DNA from: Panagrolaimus kolymaensis
Lineage: Eukaryota; Nematoda; Chromadorea; Rhabditida; Panagrolaimidae
Assembly (NCBI GenBank): GCA_028622995.1
Contig: JAJQJQ010000050.1
Span: 1,911,672-1,975,671 of the forward strand
Direction of reading: 5' to 3'
DNA: 64,000 nucleotides
Made by a program: the position numbers and the translations under genes. Below are positions 38,501 to 51,725 of this stretch, in pieces; position 1 is the stretch's first letter; the number at the start of each line of letters is the position of its first letter. The notes beneath the pieces were generated by a model that saw nothing but the letters and a program-made list of their open reading frames with translations, was not told the origin of the DNA and searched no databases.

Positions 38501-41500
38501 TAATCTTTATATCTGAGTAAAGTTAGTAGTTATTTGCTTTAGTCTTTGTTCTTCCTTTTTTCTTTCAGTTTTTAGTTCCTCTCTATTTTCCAAGCTTATT
38601 TTTTGCTTCGATCCAAAACTAACTACTGATAACTTAACTTGCGTCATAACTTTCACCTTTCTTTCTATTTTTATTTATTTTCTTATTTTTTCCGATAAAC
38701 CAAAAAATGAAACAAAAAAACTAAAATAAAAAATTATTGATTTGATTCATATTTTTTTTTGATTATGCTTTTTTTTTTGCCAACGGCGGCAAAAAAGTGC
38801 ATTTTTCACAAATTCAAAAGCAAGCAAAACGCGTACGTATGTTTTGGCCTTTTTTGATGCTATTTTTGTATATTTTTTTTATATTTGCAATTACTTGACT
38901 GACTGATTTTCATTTTCATCATTTTTTTGTTTTGTTTCATTGCTTTCTAAATTTAGTTCCAACAAAATTTTTTTCTTCCAACCAACCAAGGAAGGAAGAA
39001 AAAAATAAGACAGGACGACGTTCTCAGGTGATTCACTACTTTCCCTCTCTTTATTTTTTATTTTTTACGGGAGCTTTTATAAAACATATGTATGTATTGT
39101 TTTTTTTTACATAATTTTTATTCAGTCTCTTTTCCTTATTTTTTTATTTTCTTTGCTGCTTATAGTTAACTAACTGTCTTTATGATTTTTTAATGTTTAT
39201 TTCTCCTGAATTTTTAAAGGCATCTAAGAATAAAAAATGAGTGTTTTTTGGTTTGGTTTTTTTTTATAAATGACCAAACATGACAAAATAAGGCATTGTT
39301 CCCATAAAAAATTGCTTTTACTGGTTGGGTTCATTTTCATTGTCTTTTTTTTCTTTGAGTTATTTTTTAATCAATTGCCAATAACATTTTTATTGTTATC
39401 ATTTTAACTTTCGCAGTTTCTCCTTTTACTGGGGCTTATATTCTTATTTTTCTCTTGTGTTTTTTCGTGGAAAAAGTAAAAAAAGTTCCAAAAAGAAATG
39501 AAAAGAAAATAAAGAGATTGTTTTGGTTGCGCATTTTTTATTTTCCGAAACATCAAACCCGCAACAAGTTGTAAAAATAATTTTTAGTTGCGTTTTTTCA
39601 ATTTTCATTGGGCCAAAAAAACAAATTCATTCATTCATATTTTTTTTGCATCTAACTTTTTTACTTTGACTCTTGTTTTCAAGTTTTTTTTCTCAACTTT
39701 TTAATTTTCAATAATACGTTTTTCATTTTTTTTTTGCAGAGCTTCGAAATGACTTTCAATCGTGATAGTTCCGTATTGGAACCATTACAAAGTCAATGGA
39801 ATAAAAATGGAGCAGCCGATGAAGCTGTATTAGATATGATTGAAAGTAATGAAAAGGAATCCATTGCATTTCAATTATGGCATTCTGATAGATTATATGC
39901 AAATTATTTTAGACATATGAATTCTGGAAGACTTAAAGTGAGACATTTAAATTTTTTGTAGCTTCAAGATAATTCTTATTTTTATAAATTGTTTACTCTT
40001 TTTTACTTCCGTTCTTTCTTTTTTTTTAAAAAATGAAGCACCGCAAAAAGTTAAACCCATTTTCCTTCGCTTTTTTCGGAGGAAATATTGTGCCAATGGA
40101 ATTAGTTACGACGCCAGAAAAAAAATATTTTCTCTTCCATTTTTTTTTGTTTTTTTGTGGTTTTGTCAACCAAGATTTAACTTACTTACTCACTCTCTAA
40201 AAAATATACTGACATGTGCTACTATGAACTGCCATTCCTCCACCACAATGCAATGCTTTTTTTTTGGCGTGGCATGGATTAAAAAGCAAAGCAAAAACAT
40301 AAAAAGTGAATAAGAAAAAACAATGCGTTAAAGATGAGGAATTGACCCAAAATTGATTTCCTCAGAAGAAGAAAAAAATGAAGGGACATTGTTTAGTTAG
40401 GATAGCAAAAGCCTATTTTTTAGTTCCTTATTTTTTAAACCCATTACAAAAAAACAAAAGTCTAATAAAATTAGAATGGCTATAATTATATTGACTTCTT
40501 TGTTTTTTTAAATGATATAATAGTTTTATCTTTTTTGGCAAGCGTTTGTGTGTGTTGATCAAAAAAAAACAAAAAAATAAAACTAATTCCCTTAGGAAAA
40601 AAGAAAGAAGGGCTTTAGTAGAAGGCAAAGTAAATAAGCAGCGTGTAAATAGGAGAAAAAGAAACAATTGTTACTTTTACTTAAATGGTTTAGTGAATAG
40701 CAAAAAATGGGGAAAGTTTATAAGAATTTGTTTTTTCACCAAGAAAAAAATTAATTTGCATTTTTTGATATTGTTTTTGATTACAAAAGTATGTTTAAGG
40801 AAGTGTTATTTCCTTCTGGAACTTAATGAATTTTTCGGTTGCCATAGACTCTTTTATTTTAACAAAAATTTGTTTTCTGGACTCTGACCTTCCAAAGCAG
40901 TAAATAAAAAAAACAATTGGCATAAATTATTAATAACTTTATTTTTTGTCCTTTTAAAAAGCTTCCCAAACAAAAGCAAATTTTTCTGGTAGACAAAAGT
41001 ATACGATTATTTCAGTCATTCTCAATTGTTTTCCACTTTATAACTTTAATTTTAAATTTTACGGAAAAAATTCGAAGGATACTTCCTTTTTTGAAAAAAA
41101 AGTCCTTGGAAATAGGAAAAATCCAGAAAACTTTTAACTGCAAGTTAAAGTTTAAATAAATATGACTAACTCAATTTATAAATTTTAAAAACTTCAAAGA
41201 ACTTCCAAAAAAAACTTTGGAGTTATAATTGGCAAAACTTTTTTTGTTTTGCATACTTGAAACATTTTTTTCTTACTCACACATTTAAAATAAATTTAAA
41301 AATCGTTTTACTTCACTGAAAAAAGGAATAAATAAAACACAAATCAAAAAATTAATTATTTTTTTAGTTTGTTTCTTTTTTCACGCTTTTTGATGATTGT
41401 CGAATTACGTGCCAAAGTTACAACTTTTTTTCCTGAAAAAAAAAACGATGCTCTCATAGTTTTTTCTCACTTTCAAATTTTCTTTGTCATTGATGCTGCT

Positions 41501-44500
41501 TTTTTTTAAAGGCAAAGAAAGAAAGAAGCAAATATATAGACGACAGCCGCCGTTGGGAACTAGAAAAAAAAATAGGGAAGCAACGACGACGATTTTGATT
41601 TGTTTTTTTCTTTTTTTTTGTTGCGATGACACTAAAAAATTCTTCTTTTTTTCCATTAAGCAATAATGTTTTTTTTATTTGCAAAAGGATTTTTTCATGT
41701 TTCCGGAGGGGCAAAAAAAGAGGCGAAAAGATAGATAAAATAAAATAAAAAATTGCGCAATTCTATGTATGTATGGATGTGTTTGAGACAAACAAAAAAA
41801 ACTACTTTTTTATGCTGCAAAAATTTTAAAACAATTCTTACTACTATTATATTTTTTATTTTACTACCAAAGTAAAAAAAATGTGGATTTTTTGAAGCGC
41901 TACTCTTAGTCTTTCTCTGTAACACGCTTAAAAACAACAAAAAAAATTTTTATGCTTCTAAACAACTTTTCCATTTCCCATTTAGCCTTTTAAAGAAAAG
42001 AAAAACATTGGAATAACAATGCAAGCAAAGAAAGCAAACGACTCTCTGCCTTTTGGGATCAATCACATAAAATATTTAAACAGCTCGAAAAAAATAACAT
42101 TAACAGCAACAAAGCAACAACGACAATAAAAAAGAATAGAAAATTGTAAAAACCTAAAAATGAAACAAGCAAAAACAGAAAAAAAGAGGGAACGAATAAT
42201 AAAAAAAAAATATTCCAAATCAAATAAAAAATTTTAAAGCAACTAATTAATATATTAATTTTTTTAAATTACAGAGTGCAATGATATCAGTAATATTACT
42301 TGGATTTTTTGAAGCCATTGTATTGGGTATATATGGAGAATGGACTAAATTAGCTGCCCTTAATGTTATAAATATTGGTTTATTACTTATGTTATTATTT
42401 TGGGATCGACAACCTCTTACATTTTCATGGGTGGTTGTGTGTTCATGTTTAATTTTGATAGTATTTTCACCATCGGTTATGAGTTCTTCGATAGCATTAT
42501 TAACTTTATTTTTATGTTATACTATGATGCCTCTGCAACTGAGGTCATCGGCTATTGCAGCATTTTTATTGTCTATTGCTGCAGTTTCTAAACATTTATT
42601 GGATACTGTAACGACAATAGAGAAAGTGGATATTACGCAAGTTAGTATTTTTTTAGAAGTATTTTTTTGATTTTGCCACGATTGTTTTTTCTGGCGAGAA
42701 TTTGCATTTCAAAGACTAAAATATTGGTATTTGCTTTAAAGTTTTGTAAATTTAATGGAAATGCAAAATAGGAAGCAAAAAATAGTCTTTAAACATGATG
42801 CATTCTTTTTTGATCTCACCGCGTCTGGAATTTTTTACAAAGTATTTGCATTTCAAAAAGAAGCTAATTTTTGCGTTGTTATTTAAAGTTCAAAGTTGTC
42901 TCAAAATTTTGTGTTTAGTATCCAAAAAATAGAGAGAAAAAAAGTTGACGCATCATTTTTTTAAAACTTATACATAGATTTATATTATTATATATTCCGT
43001 AGACATTCAGTTACTCCCATTTTATTTATTAAAAAAATCTCATATTTCATATATTTTTACTCACCCATTTCCTTCACTATTTTTTTTATATGACGATTGA
43101 TTTAATAATAATTGTTTTTGTTCGCCTTTCATTTCTTTTTTTAATTTTTCAAAATAAAAGAATCTATTTTTGGTTCATGGTCTTGATCGATTTTTTAAGT
43201 GGTTGTAAAGAAACAACTTTAATTTGTTTTATTTATTTTTTGCTTCCATTTTCCTTAAAAAGTTTAAATTTTTTATTTTACAAATGCGCGCCACTTAAAA
43301 AAAAAAGAAGGATGGCGATAAAATGTTGCAAAAATTTTTTTTAAAGTCAAGTGAATTAAAAAAAAACAAGGATGTGTGTTTGCACGCGAATTTTTTTTTT
43401 GAAATATGCCTCTTCTTTTTATGGTTTTAATTTATTTAAAAAAAAGTTGCAAAAAGCAAAGCATAAAAATTTTGCAAAAAAAAAATTAAAAGCAAATTTA
43501 ATTTAATTCTTTTTCTTTTTTTTGCAGTTGATTGCTGAAATACTCCTTCTTCTTGCAATGAATATCAACGGCATATTTATTTATTATCCAACAGAATTAG
43601 TTCAAAGAAGGACATTTCGAGAAACTAGGTAATTATCTAACTTTTTATTAATCTTTGCATTTTTGCTTGAAAAATAAATATGTATGCTTTTTAAGAAAAT
43701 ATGTTGAAAATCGATTACAATTAATTCGAGATAATGAAAAGCAAGAAAAAATTCTATTATCTGTTTTACCAAAACATATCGCACACGAACTTAAAAAAGA
43801 TCTCGAAGGTAATGGTGCAGAAGAAAGCATGTTTAAAAAAATATTTATTCGTAAACATAATAATATTAGGTAAGTAAGTTTTTAAAACAGAAAATTAAAA
43901 TTGAAAATTGAAAAAAACTTCTAAAACGAATAAAAAAGAATTGTCTTATGACGAAAGTTTTTTTCTTTATAAAAAAAGCTTTGTCTCAACGCGGAATATT
44001 TTAATTTTAATTCTCTTTTTTCTGTTTTTTTTTTAAATTTTTAGTTTTGTTTTCAAACAAAATTAGCAACTTTTCTTTTTTCAGTATCTTATTTGCTGAC
44101 ATTTGCGGGTTCACAGATTTAGCTTCAGGTTGTACAGCTGAAGATTTGGTTATGACATTAAATGAATTATTTGCTCGATTTGATAAAATCGCACATGAAA
44201 ATCATTGTATGAGAATTAAAATTCTTGGAGATTGTTATTATTGTGTCAGTGGATTAAGTGAGCCACGAAATGATCATGCCATATGTGCTGTTTCAATGGG
44301 ATTAGATATGATTGACACGATTAAGTAAGATTTAAAATTTAAAAAAATATTATAAATTTGATTTTTTTGATATGTTTTTCTTCAAAACTTCTATAAATAA
44401 TTTTTTGTTTGACATTTTTAATACTTTTTTGATGTTTTTTTTATCAAAATTGTCAAAACTAATTTTTTTTTGACATTTTTAAATATTTTTCGTTCATATT

Positions 44501-47193
44501 TATTATTTTTTAGATTAATCCGTGACTTACATGGAGTAAATGTAAATATGAGAGTTGGAATTCACACTGGCAGAGCGCATTGTGGGGTGCTGGGATTAAA
44601 AAAATGGCAATTTGATGTATGGAGTGATGATGTCACACTTGCAAATCACATGGAAAGTGGTGGAATTCCTGGAAGGATTCATATTACCAAAGCCACTTTG
44701 GATGCGCTAAATGATACATTTAAAGTTGAACCTGGAAATGGGCAGCTTAGATCCAAATATTTGGCTGTTCATAATATTGAAACGTTTTTAATTGTTCACG
44801 ATGGTTCAAGAGAACTTCCAAGGATTAAAGTCACTCCCGAATCCAAAAAAGAATTACAAGTTACGGGTTTTGCTGTGAGGCGAGAATTGTCTCGTCCCAT
44901 TCAAGAAGATGTAGATAATTATTTAGAAAAAGGCATCGATGCAATAAATAAAGAAGCATGGAAAAATGAATATTGCAAGAAATTTTCTTTGGTTTTTAAA
45001 CCAAGAAATATGGAAGCCAAAGTAAGCAAAACGTTCCAAAAAATTTGCATATTTTTAAATTTTAATGATTCATATTTTTAGTTTTTGGAATACAAAGCCA
45101 ATGCAACGTCAATAGAAATTGCATGCGTTTTAACAGTTTTTGGACTTTGCACATTAATGCTGGGTTTTGGAAGTTTAGCTTCCAATTTTGTTTATGCTAT
45201 TTCGGGTGCAGCTTTTTTCTTAGTTGCTTTAATACTGGTTATTAAAACTTGTCGAGTAAGTAAATAATAAATTTATTTCTGAAAGATAAACATTTAAAAA
45301 AATTTTTAGCATTCCAAACGCAGAAAAAATCGGCGATCACCAAAATTACCAAATCGATATTATAAATTTTTTCTTGTTTTATTCGTATTTTTTGCATGTA
45401 TTTATTGTATATTTTTTTCATTTTTAGTAAGTTTCCCCATCCTCGAATTAATCTTTTTTATTTCCTATAATTAATTTTTTTATAGTATTCTGGAGGTTCG
45501 GGTTGTTCATTTTCATGCGATCAAAATTTGACTTTTGTTATGCAACAACGAGATACTAAAAAAGAATGCGCCCAAATAAATTCATTTAAAATAGAGGTAA
45601 TTATTTTTTTAAGTGCCCAAAAATTCTAAATATTAATTAACTTTTTTTTAAATTTCAGTTAGTTTATGAAAGTGTATTAATTATTTTGTTATCGATTTGC
45701 ATGTTTTTATCGCTGTTGTCAATGGAAAAAATAGTGATAGCATTTTTACTTGCGTTGATAAGCATTTTGGCAATTTGGTTATTACCCTACCATGATTTGC
45801 ATTTAAGACAATTTAATATTTGGTTACATCGAAAAAATATTGATGTTTTTAATCAAACCATGACCGATCATTTCCAATCTCAATATTGACAGTATGTTTT
45901 GAAAAAATAGCTCGACTTTTAAATTTTCGTGACAAGAGAATTTTTTGATTTATAAAACCTTCCTTTTTTTAGAGAATACGGTTATTTTTCTGATCTTCGA
46001 TGCTTTTTCACATTTTTTACCATTTTTGCATTCTGTATGATAACAATTCAAAGTCGCCGATCAGAAATGGTTGCACGCTATGATTTTATTTGGAAACTTC
46101 AAGTAAGATTTATTTTTTCTCTTAACTAATTTTTTTTGACAATAGTTTCCATAAATAAATAAATGAAGACAAAAAATCGTTTTCCAATTAAATTTTTTTC
46201 ATTCTAGGCTGCAGCAGAAAATAATGAAATGAAAAAGAATCACGATCAAAATCGATTAATTTTAGAAAATATTTTGCCTGCACATGTTGCCTCTCATTTT
46301 CTTAAAGAGCAACCTAAAAATCGATCAGAACTTTATAGCGAAGGTCGACCAGCTGCGTGTGTGATATTTGCAACCATTACTGGGTTTAATGAATTTTATA
46401 TGGAACTCGATGCAAATAACGAAGGAGTAGAATGTTTGAGATTGCTGAATGAAATTATAGCAGATTTTGATCAAGTGAGTCTGGTTTCACAATGAAAACA
46501 AAAACTATGCTATTTTTAAATTTTTAGATTCTGAATGACCCCGAATTAGCATGCATAGAAAAAATAAAAACCATTTCCACAACTTATATGGCCGCAAGTG
46601 GATTAACTGGTGATGGCGGTGGCAATCAACATGTAGTTGCAGTAACTAAATTCGCCTTAAAAATTCTTAGTAAAATTGAATACATCAATGAACATTCTTT
46701 TAATAATTTTAATTTACGCATTGGTTAGTTTACTTTCACAAAAAAAAAAAGTTTGGCAAATAAACATTAAAATCTTTTTAGGAATAAATGTTGGACCAGT
46801 AGTGGCGGGTGTGATAGGAACAGAAAAGCCCCATTATGATATATGGGGAAATACTGTTAATGTTGCAAGCAGAATGGATAGCTCAGGAATTCCAGGCAAA
46901 ATACAGGTAAGAAATCTAAATCATTTTGAAAGAAAAAAAGATTAGCTTTGTGACAAAAGTTTTTACTAAAAAATTATTTCTTTTTTCTTATAACGAAAAT
47001 TTAGTTACTCCTATAACTCTTTTTTTACTAAATAATTATTTTTTGTGATTTTTATAATTTTTAGGTAACGGAAGAAGTCAAACAAATATTAGAAAAAGAA
47101 GGATATAATTTTGATTGTCGAGGCGAAATTAATGTTAAAGGCAAAGGTCTCATGACAACTTACCTCTTAATTGCTCCAGATCAAGCAAATTAA
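35537..47193 (+). CDS. membrane adenylyl cyclase (class III, twelve TM), with one in-frame TGA
   Basis: Makes cAMP from ATP under G-protein control. Exons: 35537-35575 ([13 protein letters not shown]; inferred), 39740-39937, 42275-42640, 43528-43628, 43696-43869, 44085-44324, 44514-45021, 45082-45255, 45310-45426, 45486-45596, 45659-45891, 45973-46102, 46208-46474, 46528-46723, 46782-46906, 47065-47193; about 1035 codons, all in phase. Six TMs (about 82-225) precede C1a with metal-site [11 protein letters not shown] and [11 protein letters not shown] second six-TM set lies at about 550-790. C2 has [30 protein letters not shown] (adenine/ribose-binding DIWG, N and R) and VKGKG. Both halves look catalytically complete. 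Codon 753 (45887-45889) is TGA, just before a strong GTATGT donor, between TM11 and TM12. If exon 1 is wrong, translation would start at 39749. Confidence 0.88.
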
Positions 47194-47604
47194 AAATGGA
47201 TAATTCTATTAGATTTTAGTTATATTTAGTTTTTTTTTCGGTTAAAAAAAATATTGTTATCGCAAAATTGACTTAATATATTTATTTATTTTATTTTACT
47301 TTACCAAAGCTTTACTTTGTTTGTTGTTGTTTTCAAGTTGTAAATTTACACCACAAAAATTTAATGCGAGTATTATTTTTATTTTATTTCTTTTAATTTT
47401 TAAATTTCGGTTATTAAAAAAAGCAAAAAGTTTTATTAATTATAAATTAAAAACGTAAATCTCAAAATCCAAAGAAGAATAAAATCTAAAACAAAATTCT
47501 TTAACAATCCTTTTTATTTTTTACTTTTATGAAATTTGTAAATAATAAAAATTTATTTATTCATTTATTTAATTTTTCTTTCACAATTAATTAGTTAATT
47601 TTAT
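47194..47604. other. tail-to-tail spacer
   Basis: 411 bp of AT-rich 3'-untranslated and terminator sequence shared by two convergent genes; nothing else seen. Confidence 0.6.
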
Positions 47605-48496
47605 TTATTTATGTAATAAATCTGCAACCATTGTGGCACTGACATCAGTTTTAGTTTGATCTTCCAAAAATCGTTCCACGCGTTTTGTTTGACGCTTTTT
47701 TGCAAGATGGGAACAACCATATCGAATTATAATCATTGGAATAACAATCAAAACTCCAATGGGGCCAAATTGGGTTATCATTCGATTGTAATATAAATAC
47801 ACATCACTGGTAACTAATTGATCACAAAATTGACCTGAGAATGGTTCATCACATTTACAAGTTTCACCAAAAATACGTTTGCCATTTTTGCATGAAATTA
47901 CGTCACATTTTATTCCAATGTATCCCTCATCGCATTGGACGCATCTGGAATATAAAAAATTGAGATAAATTTATTAAATAAAATTCTTTTTGTTTTGAGT
48001 TTTTTATTTTTTAAATTTTGTGAATCAACTTTTAAACGAAATTTTAAAATTAGAAAAAATCTTTCAAAGAAAAAGTGTAAAAACCCGAGACGATGTCAAA
48101 CAAAAAAGAGCTCGTCTCTATCGAAGGAAATGTATCATCCAAAAAACAAGACAATTTTTTTAAACAAAACTCTTACTACAAAAAGGTTACAAAAAATTCA
48201 CAAAAAAAGACTTACACCATTATTTTCAAAAAAAATTTGATAAAACTTTTCAAAAAATAAATTAAGACTTACGTGTTATCACTTTTAAATGTATGTCCTG
48301 CACAATGCATGGTTCTTTGACACATTGATCCTACAAATCCACTTGTACATTCGCATATTCCACCTTTTAATGTTCCACCATTAAAACATTCATAACTTGA
48401 TGCGGTTGATTCTTTTGATGAAGAATTATTATTATCCTCGCAATAAGTAACCGAGGATAATAATCCAAAAATAAGCAACAAAAAACCCAAAAACAT
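47605..48496 (-). CDS. type I membrane protein with EGF-like repeats
   Basis: Two exons, 48273-48496 and 47605-47944, join in phase to 187 residues across a 328-bp intron. Signal peptide MFLGFLLLIFGLLSSVTYC, then a Ser/Asn-rich linker. About three EGF-like units follow: ECFNGGTLKGGICECTSGF, CAGHTF...CVQCDEGYIGIKC and CKNGKRIFGETCKCDEPF. One TM (about 131-150, GPIGVLIVIPMIII) is followed by a basic cytoplasmic tail (KKRQTKRVERF) ending in LLHK. It is probably a cell-surface ligand or adhesion protein; EGF repeats alone do not say more. Convergent with the cyclase gene. Confidence 0.8.
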
Positions 48497-49649
48497 AGTT
48501 TTAAATTAAAAAAAATTAATTAAAATTAATTAAAATGTAAAGAATATCACTTTCTTTCCTTTTCTTTTTTTTCGACGACTGATTTTAAATGTTTCGATCG
48601 AAAAAAAGAAAGGAAATAAAACAAGAAATAAAAACAAAAGCGAACCACGACAATGTTTGGTGTGATGGTGACCTTGTAAAATGTCTAAAATGAATGAGAA
48701 TGGATAGAGACAAAAAAAAAACATCAGTCAAAAAATTTTTTTGTGGTATTGTCATTTGCACCCATCCCATTGCGGAAGGAACATAAACTCGTTTACCTTT
48801 ATTTTACTTTCTTTTTTTTTTAAATTAGCATTCATTTCGGTAAATTTATTTAAAAAATGAATATTCATGTAAAATAATGTTTATAAAATATTTTTAAAAA
48901 ATTCTAGAAAAAATGAGGAAAAAGTGGAAAAGAGATTTTCTTGAGTGATTTAAAAAAAGCCATAAAAATGATATCTATTTTCTTTAGATATTTTTTTTTT
49001 CAATAAAAAGAAGGATTTACAAAAAAAATATTAATTTGTTAATAAAATCCAATAAAAAATCATACTATAAAAATGCTTTTAAAAATTCTTTTTTAATATT
49101 ATTATTCACTGATATTAATTCTGGATTAATTATTATACAATTATTAGTCAAAGCAATTCGTTTATAAAAAAGTTGTAAAAAATGCGGAAGCTCTTCCATT
49201 TAATTTTAAATAATTAATATTAGTTTGAGGAAAAATAACTTTTGTTGATAGCAATGGAACCCTATATATTGAAATCCTTTCGAGTTTCTATTTATTTTTC
49301 CAAAAAAGTAAAAAAAAGCACTAACTAAAATATTCAAAACAAAAAAAAAAGCAAGCGACCAAAAAATTGTCCTGAGCTCAACTAAAAAATATCAAAGAAA
49401 GCAAAAAGAAAACTATGAATGAATAAGGGAAAAAGCGGCTAATTTTTTTTCTGCTTTCTATCGATTGGATTTTTTTTTGAAACAAATTTCTTTTACACAT
49501 GGTCTTTTCTAACGATCAAAAAATTCGTTTCAAAAAGGCCCCGCTGAATTTATAGATTAATTTTAGTATTAAAAAATTTAGCAATTTTTTTCTCTGTCTT
49601 CATATTCCATTTTTTCTTCCTTTTTTTCAGTTTCAAGGGAAGGGAATTT
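48497..49649. other. AT-rich spacer
   Basis: No coding frame supported; the left end is the promoter side of the EGF gene. Confidence 0.5.
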
Positions 49650-49963
49650 TTATTTGAAATTATCCAATTTTGAATATTTTGTTATTATTTTTCTTTTTGC
49701 TTTTTGTTTCAATAATTCTGCGGCTGTGCATCGCTTCGAGAGGTTGAGGTGGAGCATCACGGTTAAAAATTCGATGAATTCTTCTTTTTCTTTGTTTGAA
49801 ACATTTCTATGTTTCATTCTTTTTGCCAAAAGCTTCTTGAGTCAGCTTTTTATTGTTGCATTATTGTCTCCCCTGCCTAATAATGCAAAAATAAGACCAT
49901 CATCAGTAGTGTTTAAAATACCCATTTCAGCTCCATATTTTTTTAAAAGGTCATGTAGAAGGC
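49650..49963 (-). pseudogene. protein-kinase C-lobe relic (Ser/Thr type)
   Basis: On the minus strand the frame reads HDLLKKYGAEMG, later EFIEFLTVMLHLNLSKRC, then TAAELL, and ends at TAA 49650-49652. The pattern FL..ML.L...KR.TA.ELL is the end of the Ser/Thr kinase fold (subdomain XI), best known in SRPK/CMGC-like kinases. A TGA interrupts the frame at 49842-49844 and a TAA closes it upstream, so it is broken. The opposite-strand frame with a signal-like start (49654-49968) is its shadow. Confidence 0.55.
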
Positions 49964-50047
49964 TTTAAAAAACGCATGACTTTCATTTTAAATGAAGAAT
50001 ATTTTTTCAAGCAAATTTGCATGCTTGTTTCAAAGTTAGAAAACATG

Positions 50048-50395
50048 ACAAAACTTTAAAAAAAATAAAATATTCAAAAAATGGTATAAAAAAGTTATTC
50101 ACCACTCTTATGGAAAAAAAAGCGGAAAAAGAAAAGTGAAAAAAATATCTCCTTTTTCTTTTTAGCTTTAAGCATTGGATCGATATTTTTGTTTTTTCGC
50201 GATTTTTTCAAACAAAAAGTAAAAGAAACAACATAGAGAAATTGATATCGATCTTTTTTTTGGCTAATCTTTTCATCGTTTGAATTAAGGTTTTTTGTGT
50301 TTTTTTAATCGCATCTTTTTTTACAATTTTGATGAAATATTTTGATGTCAGAAAGTTCTTTCATCGATACAACCGACTGCAAAAATATTTTACCT
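50048..50395. repeat. ~335-bp direct repeat, copy 1 of 3
   Basis: Begins ACAAAACTTTAAAAAAAATA, contains TTATTCACCACTCTTATGG, CGATATTTTTG and GAATTAAGGTTTTTTGTG, and ends near CCGACTGCAAAA. Copies 2 and 3 keep the same order. Confidence 0.8.
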
Positions 50396-50639
50396 TTTGG
50401 TGATGTTTAAACTGCTGCTTTTGGTATTTGGGCCATCGGGATAATTTTGAGGTGGTTAGTAATTGTAATACATTTAGAAAATGACCGATTTTTAAGAAAC
50501 ACTTACGATTGAAAAACAATGGAATAAAAGTATTAATAATAAAACAGAGAAAGTATTTTGCAATTTAAAAAAAACAGAAAGATCGAGGTAAAGATCGTGA
50601 AACCAAAAATATTTAAAAGCATTTTATTCAGTAATTAAA

Positions 50640-50868
50640 TAATGACACATTATCATGAAGTTCACCATACAATTGTTTGACTTCACGAAATCTAGTTAAT
50701 TTGAAAACAATTACTTCTTTTCTTCCATTGCTTTTGGGAACTAGAAGAATTTTGAAGTATTCTTTTATTTTTTCCTTGCATCGCTTTTATCAAATTTGGA
50801 TCTCTTTTGTCATGCCATGCGAAGCAAATTTAATCTTTTTGATGTCCTTAAAGTTTTTTAATTTGTGA
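50640..50868 (-). pseudogene. coding relic with double stop, probably part of the same decayed gene
   Basis: Minus-strand frame: LKDIKKIKFASHGMTKEIQI, two adjacent stops (50787-50792), then KRCKEKIKEYFKILLVPKS and EVIVFKLTRFREVKQLYGEL. Codon use and hydrophobic pattern are coding-like and the base content is richer than its surroundings. Family not recognised. It sits 5' of the kinase relic on the same strand. A short open stretch with a donor lies between them at about 50403-50470. Confidence 0.4.
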
Positions 50869-51055
50869 ATATAAAAATTTTTGAGAGTATGTTACTTTAT
50901 TTTTTTCGGTTGAATTGCTCCATCTGATTCTGTCGATAAAGTGAAAAGACTTTAGCCAAAAAAGTCCATAAATGCTACATTTGAAATATCAATATTTGTA
51001 ACCCCATAAATATGGATAATATTGGGTTGATAGCGAGTTTGTTTGAATATCTAAA

Positions 51056-51465
51056 AAGTTTAAAAATTTACGGCTTGAAATATCTTCTTCAACGGCACAG
51101 TTTTTATCATAAAGTTTTTTTAGCTATTTAACAAAACTAAAAAAAATTAAATATTCAAAAAATGAAATAAAAAAAGTTATTCACCACTCTTATAGGAAAA
51201 AAAGCGGAAAAAGAAAACTGAAAAAATATCACTTTTTCTTTTTAGTTTTAAACATTTCGATCGATATTTTTGTGTTTGCGCGATTTTTTTTCTAACATAA
51301 AATAAAAGAAACAACATAGAGAAATCGACATAGCTTTTTTTGGCTAACCTTTTCATAGTTTGAATTAAGGTTTTTTGTGTTTTTATTTTATCGCATCTTT
51401 TTTTTCTAATTTACTGAAACATGAGAATGTTTGGAAAGTTCTTTTGCCGATAAAATCGAATGTCA
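51056..51465. repeat. ~335-bp direct repeat, copy 2 of 3 (with 75-bp extension)
   Basis: Same string order as copy 1. It is preceded by TTACGGCTTGAAATATCTTC, which it shares only with copy 3. Confidence 0.8.
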
Positions 51466-51725
51466 TTGTGAAAGAAAAAAATTCGTTTATCATTTCTTTT
51501 AAAATAAGCATCCATTTTAATAAATTAATTTAAAACAAATATAAAAAATGAAATAGGTTTTTGATTACTTTTTTGTCTACTTTTTCCTTAAAGCTTTTAT
51601 TTAAAAAATTACTTTACACTTCTATTTAATAAATTTTGCAAAAAAGTAAAAAAAAATATATATGTGGTCAAATTTAACATTATTCAAAGATGAAAAGTTG
51701 CAAAGCCCAATAAATTGCTTATGTT

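Noticed and set aside
49654..49968. 104-codon plus-strand frame with a signal-like start
   Set aside because: It lacks an ATG at the start and is the complement of the minus-strand kinase relic.
50677..50868. 63-codon plus-strand frame
   Set aside because: Complement of a minus-strand coding relic with better composition.
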